From Collinsella sp. TF06-26 (lineage in GTDB: Bacteria; Actinomycetota; Coriobacteriia; Coriobacteriales; Coriobacteriaceae), in NCBI RefSeq assembly GCF_002232035.1, contig NZ_NKXR01000018.1, positions 1 through 40,310 on the forward strand: a DNA stretch of 40,310 nt, given 5' to 3'. The notes below the pieces were generated by a model. The model worked only from the letters and a program-made list of their open reading frames with translations. It was not told the origin of the DNA and searched no databases. Shown one piece after another: positions 15,800 to 24,269 of this stretch (position 1 is its first letter; each line of letters opens with the position of its first letter). Both the position numbers and the translations under genes were made by a program.

Positions 15800-16537
15800 C
15801 TACCCCTGGAGGCTGGTGGCGATGAGGGGGCGGCCGAGGGCTGCCTCGAAGCGATCTGCCATCGTTGGATCGGCAAGCGTGTCGACTTGGTTGAGCATGA
15901 TGTGGGCATTGTTGAGGTTCAGCATCTGCAGCTCGGCATTGAGCACCTGGGCGACGCGCTCTGGGGTGGCAGCGTCGGTGGGCTCGCAGCCGCAGCGCTC
16001 GCAGAAGAGCTCGGGGCGGTGGACAACCTCGGCGACGGGCTTGCCCAGCCCCGAGGCGCCGACGACCCAGACAACGTTTGCCGTGGCGGCGGGAATTACC
16101 GGCTCCCAGGCGGCATGCGCCTTGAGCGGGAGTCGCTTGCTGCCATCTGCCTCGGCCAACACATAGTCAAAGCGCTGCGCCAGCTGGTCGATCGGCTCAG
16201 CGGGGGCGGAGAGCTTGCCTGTCTCCGGGTCCAAGACGCCTGCCTGGCAGATGCTTCCGTGCACAAGGCCCGTGCAGGCCTCGCAGGTGCAACCGGGGAC
16301 ATGCGCGGCGCCCGGCTTCCAAGGCGCGGCGTCCAGGCGACGGCTCGACCCGTCCCATGGCACGCCGGCGACGGGAAACATGTGCGTGGTGGTACAGAGG
16401 AGCACGCGGCCGCCAGCGCGCATGAGCTCGAGACCCAGCGTCTTCAGCAGCGTCGACTTGCCGCCACTGCCGATAATCGCGGTAATGCCCGGCTCGATCC
16501 TGAGCGCGGAGGCAAGATTGCCGCTAACCGTTTCCAT
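15800..16537 (-). CDS. yqeC: Selenium cofactor biosynthesis protein YqeC
   Basis: 245 residues. P-loop GSGGKST (23-29) near the N-terminus, then CTTTHMFPV, DYVLAEADGSKRLPLKAH (the most characteristic YqeC stretch) and WVVGASGLGKP. Four cysteines in CTCEAC and CERCGC may bind metal and are not needed for the family call. YqeC genes occur with selD and selenium-dependent molybdenum hydroxylases, and the protein is thought to help make or insert the selenium-containing cofactor. The gene is divergent from yqeB across about 100 bp and convergent with hydA. Its ribosome binding site is weak (GGCGGTGAACAG before ATG). Confidence 0.92.
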   Translation of the reverse strand: METVSGNLASALRIEPGITAIIGSGGKSTLLKTLGLELMRAGGRVLLCTTTHMFPVAGVPWDGSSRRLDAAPWKPGAAHVPGCTCEACTGLVHGSICQAGVLDPETGKLSAPAEPIDQLAQRFDYVLAEADGSKRLPLKAHAAWEPVIPAATANVVWVVGASGLGKPVAEVVHRPELFCERCGCEPTDAATPERVAQVLNAELQMLNLNNAHIMLNQVDTLADPTMADRFEAALGRPLIATSLQG

Positions 16538-16639
16538 CTGTTCACCGCCGTATAATACTGTGATAATAAATAATCATCAGAGTAGCGGCCGAACCGCTTT
16601 TGCTCTGCTCAAACCGTAGCACAGGGAGGTACCCCGGGA
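16538..16639. promoter_or_regulatory. Divergent yqeC/yqeB promoter region
   Basis: A 102-bp AT-rich island in GC-rich surroundings. It contains a perfect TATAAT (16551-16556, +) embedded in a stretch that also reads TATTAT on the minus strand, followed by TGATAATAAATAATCATCA, itself partly palindromic. Convincing -35 hexamers are not seen on either strand. Confidence 0.45.
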
Positions 16640-17434
16640 ATGCTCGTTTATGTTCGCGGCGCCGGCGATATCGCCACGGGCGTCGCCGCTCGCTTGGTGC
16701 GCGCCGGCGTTTCGGTCGTTATGGCCGATATCGCGGTTCCCACGTGCATCCGCCGCACAATCTGTTTTTGCGAGGCCATTCGCCTGGGCGAGGTCGAGGT
16801 CGAAGGCATTCGCGCTCGCTTGGCACGGACGCCGGCTGAGGCGCTTGAGATTACCGAGGCTGGAGACGTCGCCGTTGTGGTGGACCCTCAGGCCAAGATG
16901 CTCGGCGAGCTGAAACCCGCGGCTGTGGTCGACGCGATTTTGGCTAAGCGCAACTTGGGCACCACGCGCGACATGGCGCCTGCCGTCATCGCTGTGGGGC
17001 CGGGCTTTACCGCGCCGGTTGACTGCGACGCCGTGGTCGAGACCATGCGCGGGCATTTTCTCGGCCGTGTCATTACCCAAGGTTCGCCCCAGCCCAACAC
17101 GGGCGTGCCGGGCATTATCGCCGGCTATGGCAAGGAACGTGTTATCCACAGCCCCGCCGCCGGCGTGTTTCGGTCCGACCGCGCAATCGGCGACATCGTG
17201 AGCGCCGGAGACGTGATTGGCTACGCGGGCGATACGCCCATGTGCACGCAGATCGATGGCTGTCTGCGCGGGCTTTTGGCGAACGGCGTGCAGGTGACTG
17301 AGGGCTTTAAATGCGCCGATGTCGACCCGCGCGGCGATGCCAGCTATATCAACTACATTTCGGACAAAGCGACGTCGGTCGGCGGCGGCGTGCTCGAGGC
17401 ACTCGCTATGCTCACCGATGTCTTTAGAGGATAG
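16640..17434 (+). CDS. yqeB: YqeB (EF2563 family), selenium-dependent molybdenum hydroxylase system protein
   Basis: 264 residues; SD GGGAGG 12 nt upstream of ATG 16640. Begins with a Rossmann-like GAGDIATGVAARLVRAG (nucleotide-binding glycines at 7, 9, 13), then DPQAKMLGELKPAAVVDAIL, PAVIAVGPGFTAPVDCDAVV and a central GSPQPNTGVPG. The C-terminal half contains HSPAAGVFRS and GDTPMCTQIDGCLRGLL. This is the EF2563/YqeB family that co-occurs with selD and XdhC-type proteins and is used as a marker of SDMH maturation. It is followed after 9 nt by the XdhC-family gene. Precise biochemical role unknown. Confidence 0.92.
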   Translation: MLVYVRGAGDIATGVAARLVRAGVSVVMADIAVPTCIRRTICFCEAIRLGEVEVEGIRARLARTPAEALEITEAGDVAVVVDPQAKMLGELKPAAVVDAILAKRNLGTTRDMAPAVIAVGPGFTAPVDCDAVVETMRGHFLGRVITQGSPQPNTGVPGIIAGYGKERVIHSPAAGVFRSDRAIGDIVSAGDVIGYAGDTPMCTQIDGCLRGLLANGVQVTEGFKCADVDPRGDASYINYISDKATSVGGGVLEALAMLTDVFRG

Positions 17435-17443
17435 AAGGCGGCA

Positions 17444-18487
17444 ATGGAAAAGCTCGATGTTGTGAATGCGGCGCTTGCCGCCCTGCGTGCTGGCGAGACG
17501 TGCGAGCTGGTGGTCGTGGCCGGTACGGCGGGGTCGTCCCCGCGCGGTGTGGGCGCCTGGATGGCCGTCTTTGCCGATGGCAGCCAGGCGGGCACTATCG
17601 GCGGCGGCAAGATTGAGCTCTTTGCGCTGGATGAGGCGCGCGAGCTCCTGAGCGCGGGACAGTCGCGTCTGGTCCGCTACACCATGGGCGGCGAGAACTC
17701 CGATACCGGCATGATCTGCGGCGGAGCCATCTGCCTGTGCTACCTGCATTTGGATGCGACTCAGGCACCGTTGTTCCAGTCGGTTGCCGACGTCTTGGCC
17801 TATCGGCGCATCGGCGACTTCGTCATCGACTTTGAGCCGTTTATCGCGAGCGCGCTCGAGGGCGATGTGGTTGAGTACCATGGCGAGACATCGCGCCATA
17901 CCATTGCCGGCTGCCCCGAGCTTTCGCTGGTGGAGGAGGGGAGTAAGGTCACCTACACCAACGCCGCCTCCGAGATTCCCCCGGCGCACATCGAGACGCT
18001 CTGCCCCGAGGGCCTGACCTATATCTTTGGCTGCGGCCACGTGGGCGCTGCGACGGCGCGGGTGCTCACGGCGGCGGGCTTTGCCGTCGTGGCTTGCGAC
18101 GACCGCCCCGGCACGTTGACCCCCGAATGGGTGCCCGGCGTCTACGACCGTCGTCTGGTCGATTATAAGAACCTGAGCGAGCTGTGTCCCATCGGCCCGC
18201 GCGACCTGGTGGTCGTCGCCACGGCGGGTCACAAGTCCGATATCGACGTGGTGATTCAGGCCATGCGCGCCAAACCCGCCTATCTGGGCTGCTTGGGCTC
18301 GCGCCGCAAGACGGCCTTTGTGTGCGCCCGCCTGGAGCAGGAGGGCTTTACGCAGGAGCAAATCGACGAGCTGCACCTGCCGATCGGTGTCGCCATCGAG
18401 GCCGAGGACCCCGAGGAAATCGCCATCTCCATCGCTGCCGAGATGATTCACCTGCGCCGCACCAAGCTCGTCCCCCGCAAGCGCTAA
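17444..18487 (+). CDS. XdhC/CoxI family molybdenum hydroxylase maturation protein
   Basis: 347 residues. The N-terminal XdhC_CoxI domain has VAGTAGSSPRGVGAWMAVF and GTIGGGKIELFALDEA; the C-terminal XdhC Rossmann domain has IFGCGHVGAATARVLTAAGF, VACDDRPG and GCLGSRRKTAFV near the end. XdhC-type proteins bind the sulfurated molybdenum cofactor and hand it to xanthine dehydrogenase-like enzymes; in SDMH loci the paralogue is thought to serve selenium incorporation. It is the second gene of the yqeB operon and the last SDMH gene in the window. The hydroxylase apo-enzyme it should mature is not here. Confidence 0.93.
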   Translation: MEKLDVVNAALAALRAGETCELVVVAGTAGSSPRGVGAWMAVFADGSQAGTIGGGKIELFALDEARELLSAGQSRLVRYTMGGENSDTGMICGGAICLCYLHLDATQAPLFQSVADVLAYRRIGDFVIDFEPFIASALEGDVVEYHGETSRHTIAGCPELSLVEEGSKVTYTNAASEIPPAHIETLCPEGLTYIFGCGHVGAATARVLTAAGFAVVACDDRPGTLTPEWVPGVYDRRLVDYKNLSELCPIGPRDLVVVATAGHKSDIDVVIQAMRAKPAYLGCLGSRRKTAFVCARLEQEGFTQEQIDELHLPIGVAIEAEDPEEIAISIAAEMIHLRRTKLVPRKR

Positions 18488-18504
18488 TCGCATCCCCATA
18501 TATG

Positions 18505-18571
18505 AGTTGCGGTGAAATACGGACTATTAAAGCCTGTTAAGCCGTCAAACGGTCCCTATTTCACCGCAACT
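18505..18571. repeat. Palindromic element with 15-bp perfect arms
   Basis: AGTTGCGGTGAAATA (18505-18519) and TATTTCACCGCAACT (18557-18571) are perfect reverse complements. After one mismatch the stem continues with GGAC/GTCC, giving 19 paired of 20. The following CATTTTCC gives it some terminator character for xdhC. Size and symmetry resemble REP/MITE-like mobile palindromes. Confidence 0.8.
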
Positions 18572-18812
18572 GCCATTTTCCTCCGTCCCCTAGGGATCAA
18601 TATGTGCGGGGGAGTTGTGGAGTTGTGCAGGCAGACGAGGTTTTTCTGGAAATACGCTCCCGATGCGCGTATAGTACCGATTGTTTTGTCGGCTCCTGCT
18701 GCGTCGAGTCCAAACCGCGAAATGCCATGAGCGGCGCGGATGCAGCCAGGAGGCACGAGGACAACCCATCGTGGCCACGCCCCGTGCTTAAAACCCCAAG
18801 AAGGAGTGAACA
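18572..18812 (+). promoter_or_regulatory. rplE leader region with candidate promoter
   Basis: TGGAAA (18647-18652) and TATAGT (18670-18675) are separated by 17 nt, giving a transcript start near 18682 and a leader of about 130 nt before rplE. No rplX, rplN or other ribosomal remnant was recognised. The leader ends with AAGAAGGAGTGAACA, a strong SD for rplE. Confidence 0.5.
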
Positions 18813-19370
18813 ATGGCAGAAGAGAAGTATGTGCCGCGTCTGAAGACCAAGTACAACAACGAGGTCAAGCAGCAGCTTCAGGACAAGTTCCAGTACGAGA
18901 ACGTCATGATGATCCCCAAGTTTGAGAAGATCGTCGTGAACATGGGTGTCGGCGAGGCCGCTACCGATTCCAAGGCCATCGACGGTGCCGTGCGCGACCT
19001 GCGCGCCATTACCGGTCAGCAGCCGATGATCACCCGTGCCCGCAAGTCCATCGCTACCTTCCGCCTGCGCGCTGGTATGCCGATCGGCTGCAAGGTTACC
19101 CTGCGTGGCGATCGTATGTGGGAGTTCTTCGATCGTCTGACCTCCGTCGCGATCCCCCGTATCCGCGACTTCCGCGGCATCTCCGCCAAGAGCTTCGACG
19201 GTCGTGGTAACTTCTCCATGGGCGTCACCGAGCAGCTCATCTTCCCCGAGATCGACTTCGACTCCGTCGATCACCAGCGTGGTATGGACATCACTTTCGT
19301 GACCACCGCCAACACCGATGAGGAGGCCAAGGCCCTTCTGGACGCCTTCGGTTTCCCGTTCAAGAAATAG
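18813..19370 (+). CDS. rplE: Large-subunit ribosomal protein uL5
   Basis: 185 residues, SD AAGGAG. Typical L5: [20 protein letters not shown] near the N-terminus, [15 protein letters not shown], the [20 protein letters not shown] block and [18 protein letters not shown]5 binds 5S rRNA in the central protuberance and contacts the P-site tRNA. It opens the ribosomal run here; in most bacteria rplN and rplX precede it, but the upstream neighbour is an XdhC-family gene and a promoter-like sequence sits between. Confidence 0.98.
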   Translation: MAEEKYVPRLKTKYNNEVKQQLQDKFQYENVMMIPKFEKIVVNMGVGEAATDSKAIDGAVRDLRAITGQQPMITRARKSIATFRLRAGMPIGCKVTLRGDRMWEFFDRLTSVAIPRIRDFRGISAKSFDGRGNFSMGVTEQLIFPEIDFDSVDHQRGMDITFVTTANTDEEAKALLDAFGFPFKK

Positions 19371-19449
19371 GTTCACCTGCCCTATGAGCGCCGTTCCCAG
19401 AAGGGGGCGGCGCTTGGGGCGAACAATACTCTATGTGAGGAGGATATAA

Positions 19450-19635
19450 GTGGCTAAGACATCGATGATCGTCAAGTGCAATCGCAAGCAGAAGTTCTCT
19501 ACTCGTGAGTACACGCGCTGCCAGCGCTGCGGCCGTCCGCACTCTGTGTACCGCAAGTTCGGCCTGTGCCGTGTCTGCTTCCGCGAGCTTGCACTCAAGG
19601 GCGAGCTTCCCGGCGTTAAGAAGGCCAGCTGGTAA
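19450..19635 (+). CDS. rpsZ: Small-subunit ribosomal protein uS14, zinc-binding type Z
   Basis: 61 residues from GTG 19450 with GAGGAGGATATAA upstream. The short 61-residue form with two CxxC pairs (CQRCGRPH and CRVCF) is the zinc-ribbon S14, distinct from the about 100-residue zinc-free type. It assembles late into the 30S head. Position between rplE and rpsH is canonical. The 79-bp gap from rplE contains a GC-rich stem (AGCGCCG / CGGCGCT, about 19386-19413). Confidence 0.97.
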   Translation: MAKTSMIVKCNRKQKFSTREYTRCQRCGRPHSVYRKFGLCRVCFRELALKGELPGVKKASW

Positions 19636-19754
19636 GTCACTACCAGCGTTTCAAGCATCAGTTTGGAACAGGGAAAACGCGCTAAAAAGGCTTTGCCGTT
19701 AAGGGCGGCGAAGAACCAAGAGCACGTGTTCATCAAGAACGAAGGAGAATCTGT

Positions 19755-20153
19755 ATGAACCTTACAGACCCGATCGCAGATATGCTTACGCGCATCCGTA
19801 ACGCTAACTCTGTGAACAAGGCCACGGTCTCCATGCCGAGCAGCAAGAAGCTCGTCGAGATCGCTCGTGTTCTGCACGAGGAGGGCTACATCGAGGGCTA
19901 CGATGTCGAGGACACCGTTCCCCAGAAGACTCTGCACATCACGCTTAAGTATGGTCCCAAGAAGGCTAAGGTCATCAACGGCATCCGCCGCATTTCCAAG
20001 CCGGGCCTGCGTAAGTACACCGGCGTTGCCGACATGCCCCGCGTCCGCGGTGGCCTTGGTACCGCCATCATTTCCACCAGCCATGGCGTCATGACCGACC
20101 GCGATGCTCGCAAGCACAACGTCGGCGGCGAGATCATCGCTTACGTCTGGTAA
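19755..20153 (+). CDS. rpsH: Small-subunit ribosomal protein uS8
   Basis: 132 residues, SD GAAGGAG. Begins [18 protein letters not shown], the near-universal S8 start, and ends with [20 protein letters not shown] then EIIAYVW. S8 is a primary 16S rRNA binder in the central domain and, in E. coli, the translational repressor of the spc operon. The 119-bp gap before it is longer than other gaps in this operon, but I see no S8-like helix I could defend. Confidence 0.98.
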   Translation: MNLTDPIADMLTRIRNANSVNKATVSMPSSKKLVEIARVLHEEGYIEGYDVEDTVPQKTLHITLKYGPKKAKVINGIRRISKPGLRKYTGVADMPRVRGGLGTAIISTSHGVMTDRDARKHNVGGEIIAYVW

Positions 20154-20186
20154 TTCGCTCGGTAGGTAGAAGGAAAGGAGATCACC

Positions 20187-20723
20187 GTGTCTCGTATCGG
20201 TAATAAGCCTGTCCAGATTCCCGCCGGAGTCGAAGTGGCAGTCAACGGCAACAACGTTGTCGTCAAGGGCCCCAAGGGCCAGCTCGAGCTCGATGTCTTT
20301 GAGAAGCTCGCTATCAACGTCGAGGACAACGTCCTCACCGTTTCCCGTCCCGACGACGAGCGTGAGACCCGTGCCCGTCACGGCCTCACCCGCGCCCTCA
20401 TCCACAACATGGTTGTTGGCGTTTCCGAGGGCTTCGAGAAGAAGCTCGAGCTCGCCGGCGTCGGTTACCGCGTGCAGCAGAAGGGCAAGAACCTCGAGTT
20501 CTCCCTGGGCTTCTCGCACCCCGTGATCGTCGAGGCTCCCGAGGGCATCACCTTCGAGGTTCCCGACAACACCCACGTGAACGTCAAGGGTATCAACAAG
20601 CAGCAGGTCGGTCAGATCGCCGCTGAGATTCGCGGCCATCGTCCTCCCGAGCCTTACAAGGGCAAGGGTATCCACTACGTTGGCGAGCACATCCGCCGCA
20701 AGCTGGGTAAGGCCGCCAAGTAG
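20187..20723 (+). CDS. rplF: Large-subunit ribosomal protein uL6
   Basis: 178 residues from GTG 20187, with AAAGGAG 9 nt upstream. Contains [16 protein letters not shown] at the N-terminus, the duplicated L6 fold, and the C-terminal signature [21 protein letters not shown]6 lies at the base of the stalk near the factor-binding and sarcin-ricin region. Canonical position after rpsH. Confidence 0.98.
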   Translation: MSRIGNKPVQIPAGVEVAVNGNNVVVKGPKGQLELDVFEKLAINVEDNVLTVSRPDDERETRARHGLTRALIHNMVVGVSEGFEKKLELAGVGYRVQQKGKNLEFSLGFSHPVIVEAPEGITFEVPDNTHVNVKGINKQQVGQIAAEIRGHRPPEPYKGKGIHYVGEHIRRKLGKAAK

Positions 20724-20748
20724 TCGTAACCGACTTACTCGCATAAGA

Positions 20749-20770
20749 CCAGCACCCCGTTAGGTGCTGG
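20749..20770 (+). repeat. Hairpin between rplF and rplR
   Basis: CCAGCACC (20749-20756) / GGTGCTGG (20763-20770), loop CCGTTA, followed 12 nt later by TTTTT. It may attenuate or process the mRNA inside the operon; it is too far from the T-run to be a strong terminator. Confidence 0.6.
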
Positions 20771-20798
20771 CAAGATCAACCTTTTTAGGAGTTTACGT

Positions 20799-21167
20799 AT
20801 GAACAAGCATAAGGCGAAGCTGGAAGGCCTCAAGCGTCGTCAGCGTCGTGTTCGCGGCAAGGTCTCGGGTACCGCCGAGCGTCCGCGTCTTCGCGTGACC
20901 CGTACCAACGCCAACATCTATGCCCAGATCATCGACGACAGCAAGGGCTCCAGCCTGACGCTCGTCTCTGCCTCGACCCTCGAGGCCGAGTTCAAGGGCA
21001 CCCACACCTCGAACAAGGAGGCTGCGGAGAAGGTCGGTCAGCTCGTTGGCAAGCGTGCCATCGAGGCCGGCATCACCAAGGTCGCTTTCGATCGTGGTGG
21101 CCGTATCTACCATGGCCGCGTCAAGGCCCTCGCCGACGGTGCTCGTGCCGCCGGTCTCGAGTTCTAG
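20799..21167 (+). CDS. rplR: Large-subunit ribosomal protein uL18
   Basis: 122 residues, SD TAGGAG. Basic N-terminus ([20 protein letters not shown]) and [19 protein letters not shown], then ending [20 protein letters not shown], all typical L18. It binds 5S rRNA together with L5. The rpsE start follows 14 nt after the stop. Confidence 0.98.
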   Translation: MNKHKAKLEGLKRRQRRVRGKVSGTAERPRLRVTRTNANIYAQIIDDSKGSSLTLVSASTLEAEFKGTHTSNKEAAEKVGQLVGKRAIEAGITKVAFDRGGRIYHGRVKALADGARAAGLEF

Positions 21168-21181
21168 GAGGTATGTAGCAC

Positions 21182-21706
21182 ATGGCTCGTAATCAGAAGC
21201 AGCAGCGCGAGGCCTCCGAGTTCGAGGAGCGCGTCGTTTACATCAATCGCGTGTCGAAGACCGTCAAGGGTGGTCGTCGCATGAGCCTCGTCGCTCTCGT
21301 CGTCGTTGGCGACGGCAAGGGCAACGTCGGCGTTGGCATGGGCAAGTCCGCTGAGGTGCCCCTGGCCATCTCCAAGGCGTCTCTCGATGCCAAGAAGAAC
21401 ATGTTCCACGTGCCGGTGACCGAGCAGGGCACCATCCCGCACGAGGTTCTCGGCCACTTTGGTGCCGGCCGCATCATCATCAAGCCCGCTGTCGAGGGTA
21501 CCGGCGTTATCGCCGGCGGCGCTGTGCGTCCCCTCTTCGAGCTTGCTGGCATCAAGAACGTCCTGTCCAAGTCCCTCGGTACCGACAACGGCCTCAACAT
21601 CATCAAGGCTGCCGTCGAGGGCCTCAAGGAGCTCTCCAGCCCTGAGGACGTCGCGGCTCGCCGTGGCCTGACGGTCTCCGAGATGTTCGTCGGTAAGGAG
21701 AACTAA
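21182..21706 (+). CDS. rpsE: Small-subunit ribosomal protein uS5
   Basis: 174 residues, SD AGGAGG. The N-terminal double-stranded RNA-binding S5 domain contains [20 protein letters not shown] and [20 protein letters not shown]. The C-terminal domain holds [21 protein letters not shown]5 contributes to decoding fidelity and the mRNA entry helicase. It ends 2 nt before the rpmD ATG, so translation is coupled. Confidence 0.98.
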   Translation: MARNQKQQREASEFEERVVYINRVSKTVKGGRRMSLVALVVVGDGKGNVGVGMGKSAEVPLAISKASLDAKKNMFHVPVTEQGTIPHEVLGHFGAGRIIIKPAVEGTGVIAGGAVRPLFELAGIKNVLSKSLGTDNGLNIIKAAVEGLKELSSPEDVAARRGLTVSEMFVGKEN

Positions 21707-21708
21707 GC

Positions 21709-21891
21709 ATGGCTGACACCATCAAGATCAAGCAGGTCCGCAGCACCAACGGTTGCAAGCAGGACCAGGTCCGTACTGTCCGTGCCCTCGGTCTCCACAG
21801 GATCCGCGAGGTTCGCGAGATTGCTGACAACGAGTCCGTCCGCGGCATGATCTTCAAGGTCAAGCACCTTGTCGAGATTGTAGAGGAGTAG
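21709..21891 (+). CDS. rpmD: Large-subunit ribosomal protein uL30
   Basis: 60 residues: KIKQVRSTNGCKQDQVRTVR then ALGLHRIREVREIADNESVR, the standard small L30. Its SD (AAGGAG) is inside the last codons of rpsE, and it ends 3 nt before rplO. Confidence 0.97.
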   Translation: MADTIKIKQVRSTNGCKQDQVRTVRALGLHRIREVREIADNESVRGMIFKVKHLVEIVEE

Positions 21892-21894
21892 CAA

Positions 21895-22344
21895 ATGCAG
21901 CTTCACGATCTTACTCCCGCGCCCGGTTCCACTAAGAACCGCAAGCGCGTCGGCCGTGGCAATTCTTCGGGTCACGGCACCACTTCTGGCCGCGGTCAGA
22001 AGGGCCAGGGTTCCCGCTCTGGTGGCACCAAGGGTGCCGGCTTCGAGGGTGGCCAGACTCCGCTGGCTATGCGCCTGCCCAAGCTTCCGGGCTTCCGCAA
22101 CCCCCGTCGTATCGAGTACACCGCTGTTAACGTTGAGCGTCTCGAGCGTAAGTTCGAGGACGGCGCTGTGATCGACGGTGCCGCTCTTAAGGCCGCTCGC
22201 ATCACCAAGAGCGAGTTCGAGCCCGTCAAGGTGCTCGGCAATGGTGAGCTCACCAAGAAGTTCACGGTCAAGGTCGACAAGGTCAGCGCTTCTGCGCAGG
22301 CCAAGATCGAGGCCGCTGGCGGAAAGGTCGAGCTGCCGTGCTAA
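21895..22344 (+). CDS. rplO: Large-subunit ribosomal protein uL15
   Basis: 149 residues. Glycine-rich N-terminal extension with [20 protein letters not shown] and [20 protein letters not shown], which threads into 23S rRNA, then a globular C-terminus. The SD (GAGGAG) lies in the rpmD 3' end. Its last seven bases overlap the secY GTG start. Confidence 0.98.
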   Translation: MQLHDLTPAPGSTKNRKRVGRGNSSGHGTTSGRGQKGQGSRSGGTKGAGFEGGQTPLAMRLPKLPGFRNPRRIEYTAVNVERLERKFEDGAVIDGAALKAARITKSEFEPVKVLGNGELTKKFTVKVDKVSASAQAKIEAAGGKVELPC

Positions 22345-23624
22345 ATGGTCTTAAGAATGCTTTCCGCATCAAAGAATTGCGCGAAAAGATTCTTTTTACC
22401 ATAGCTATGCTCGTCGTGTACCGCATTGGTGCGCACGTTCCTGTGCCCGGCATTCCCTTCCAGGGGATGCTGGGCCTTTTCTCGACCGATAACAATTCGG
22501 TCGCCGCAGGTGCTATGGCCCTCCTGAATCTTTTCTCTGGCGGCGCGTTGAGCTATGTGTCGGTGTTTTCGCTGGGCATCATGCCTTACATCACCAGCTC
22601 GATCATCCTCCAGATGCTCCAGGCCGTTGTGCCTTCCCTGCATGAGCTTGCCCGCGAGGGCGAGGTCGGTCAGACCAAGATTACGCAGTATTCGCGTTAC
22701 CTCACCCTGGCTCTGGCAATCCTCAACTCCGTGGGTTACCTCTTCCTCTTTAAGAGCTTCGGCATCAGCTTTAATGGCGCCGGCGCTCCCGAGATCATCT
22801 TCGACCTCATGGTCGTCGGCACGCTCACCGCGGGCGCCATGCTGATCATGTGGATTGGTGAGCTCATCACCCAGCGCGGTATCGGCAATGGCATGTCGCT
22901 GATCATCTTTGCGAACATCATGGCCGGTCTGCCGCAGGCTATCTTCTCCAGCACCGAGGGCAATGCCGGTGGCATCATCACCATGGTGATCATCTGCGCC
23001 ATCATCCTGCTGGTTATCCCGCTGATCGTTTTCCTTGAGCGCGGCCAGCGCCGCATTCCGGTCTCCTACGCCAAGCGCGTCGTGGGCCGTCGCATGATGG
23101 GTGGACAGACCACCTACCTGCCCATCAAGGTCAACACTGCGGGCGTCGTGCCGATCATCTTCGCTTCGGCGCTGCTGTACTTCCCGGCTCAGATTGCCGT
23201 GTTCTTCCCCGGCATCGGCTGGATTCAGGCAGTTGCCTCTGCGCTTTCGACCGGTTGGCTCAACTGGGTGCTTAACGTTGTCCTCATCGTGTTCTTCGCG
23301 TACTTCTACACCTCCATGGTGTTCAACCCCGATGACACGGCCGACAACCTTAAGAAGCAGGGCGGCTTTATTCCGGGCGTGCGTCCGGGTAGGGCTACCG
23401 CGGCCTACATCAAGAACGCGCTCAACAAGATCACGCTTCCCAGCGCTGTCTTTTTGGCGCTCATCGCCATCGTGCCTTCGATCATCTTCTCCTTCACTGG
23501 TAACCATCTGATCCAGGCATTTGGCGGCACGTCCATCCTCATCATGGTCGGCGTCGTGCTCGACACGGTCGATAAGCTCGAAGGCCAGATCAAGATGTAT
23601 GATTACGATGGATTCTTTAAATAG
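22338..23624 (+). CDS. secY: Preprotein translocase channel subunit SecY
   Basis: 428 residues from GTG 22338, overlapping the rplO stop; the start [20 protein letters not shown] matches SecY N-termini. Ten transmembrane helices are expected. Recognisable blocks are [28 protein letters not shown] (TM2), [14 protein letters not shown] (TM5), [10 protein letters not shown] (cytosolic loop C4) and [13 protein letters not shown] (C5). SecY forms the protein-conducting pore with SecE and SecG in the inner membrane. Location between rplO and adk is the common bacterial arrangement. Confidence 0.98.
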   Translation: MLNGLKNAFRIKELREKILFTIAMLVVYRIGAHVPVPGIPFQGMLGLFSTDNNSVAAGAMALLNLFSGGALSYVSVFSLGIMPYITSSIILQMLQAVVPSLHELAREGEVGQTKITQYSRYLTLALAILNSVGYLFLFKSFGISFNGAGAPEIIFDLMVVGTLTAGAMLIMWIGELITQRGIGNGMSLIIFANIMAGLPQAIFSSTEGNAGGIITMVIICAIILLVIPLIVFLERGQRRIPVSYAKRVVGRRMMGGQTTYLPIKVNTAGVVPIIFASALLYFPAQIAVFFPGIGWIQAVASALSTGWLNWVLNVVLIVFFAYFYTSMVFNPDDTADNLKKQGGFIPGVRPGRATAAYIKNALNKITLPSAVFLALIAIVPSIIFSFTGNHLIQAFGGTSILIMVGVVLDTVDKLEGQIKMYDYDGFFK

Positions 23625-23642
23625 GCTAGAGGAGGATTGCTC

Positions 23643-24269
23643 ATGAACCTCGTATTGCTCGGAGCTCCGGGTGCCGGTAAGGGCACCGTCGCACAGGAGC
23701 TCGTCGACGAGTTTGGCGTCGCTCACATTTCCACGGGCGACCTGCTGCGTGCTGCCGTCAAGGGTGGCACCGAGCTTGGTATTCAGGCTAAGAAGTACAT
23801 GGACGCTGGCGAGCTCGTCCCCGACCAGCTCGTGATCGACCTTGTCAAGGAGCGCCTTGCCGCCGATGACGCCCAGCAGGGCTTCATCCTCGACGGCTTC
23901 CCGCGCAACACCGCCCAGGCTGTGACGCTCGATTCCGAGCTCTCCGCCATGGGTCGCGAGATCGACTGCGCCCTTCTGGTCGACGTGGCCCCCGAGGTCA
24001 TCATCGATCGTCTGTCTTCGCGTCGCACCTGCCGCGCCTGCGGTTACACCGGCACGGCTGCCGATGCTACCTGCCCCAAGTGCGCAGGCGAGATGTATCA
24101 GCGCGACGACGACAAGCCCGAGACCATCAAGAACCGTCTCGACGTCTACGAGAAGTCCACGAGCCCGCTCGTCGACTACTATCGTGGCCAGGGTCTGCTC
24201 AAGTCGGTCAACGGTGACCAGGCTCGCGAGACCGTGTACGGGGATGTCAAAGAGGCTCTCGGTCTATGA
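23643..24269 (+). CDS. adk: Adenylate kinase
   Basis: 208 residues from ATG 23643 with GAGGAGG 7 nt upstream. P-loop GAPGAGKG (7-14), AMP-binding ISTGDLLRAAV, GFPRNTAQA and the arginines of RLSSRRTC. The lid domain carries four cysteines (CRACG and CPKC), so it is the zinc-binding long form. The enzyme converts ATP and AMP to two ADP. The stop overlaps the map start (ATGA). Confidence 0.98.
   Translation: MNLVLLGAPGAGKGTVAQELVDEFGVAHISTGDLLRAAVKGGTELGIQAKKYMDAGELVPDQLVIDLVKERLAADDAQQGFILDGFPRNTAQAVTLDSELSAMGREIDCALLVDVAPEVIIDRLSSRRTCRACGYTGTAADATCPKCAGEMYQRDDDKPETIKNRLDVYEKSTSPLVDYYRGQGLLKSVNGDQARETVYGDVKEALGL

Noticed and set aside
19371-19754. S8 autoregulatory site in the rplE-rpsH region
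   Set aside because: Hairpins exist in both gaps, but the specific internal-loop signature of 16S helix 21 could not be identified by eye.
22341-23726. A 461-codon minus-strand open frame opposite secY
   Set aside because: Antisense shadow of SecY: the hydrophobic codons reversed give the Asp/His/Arg-rich sequence.
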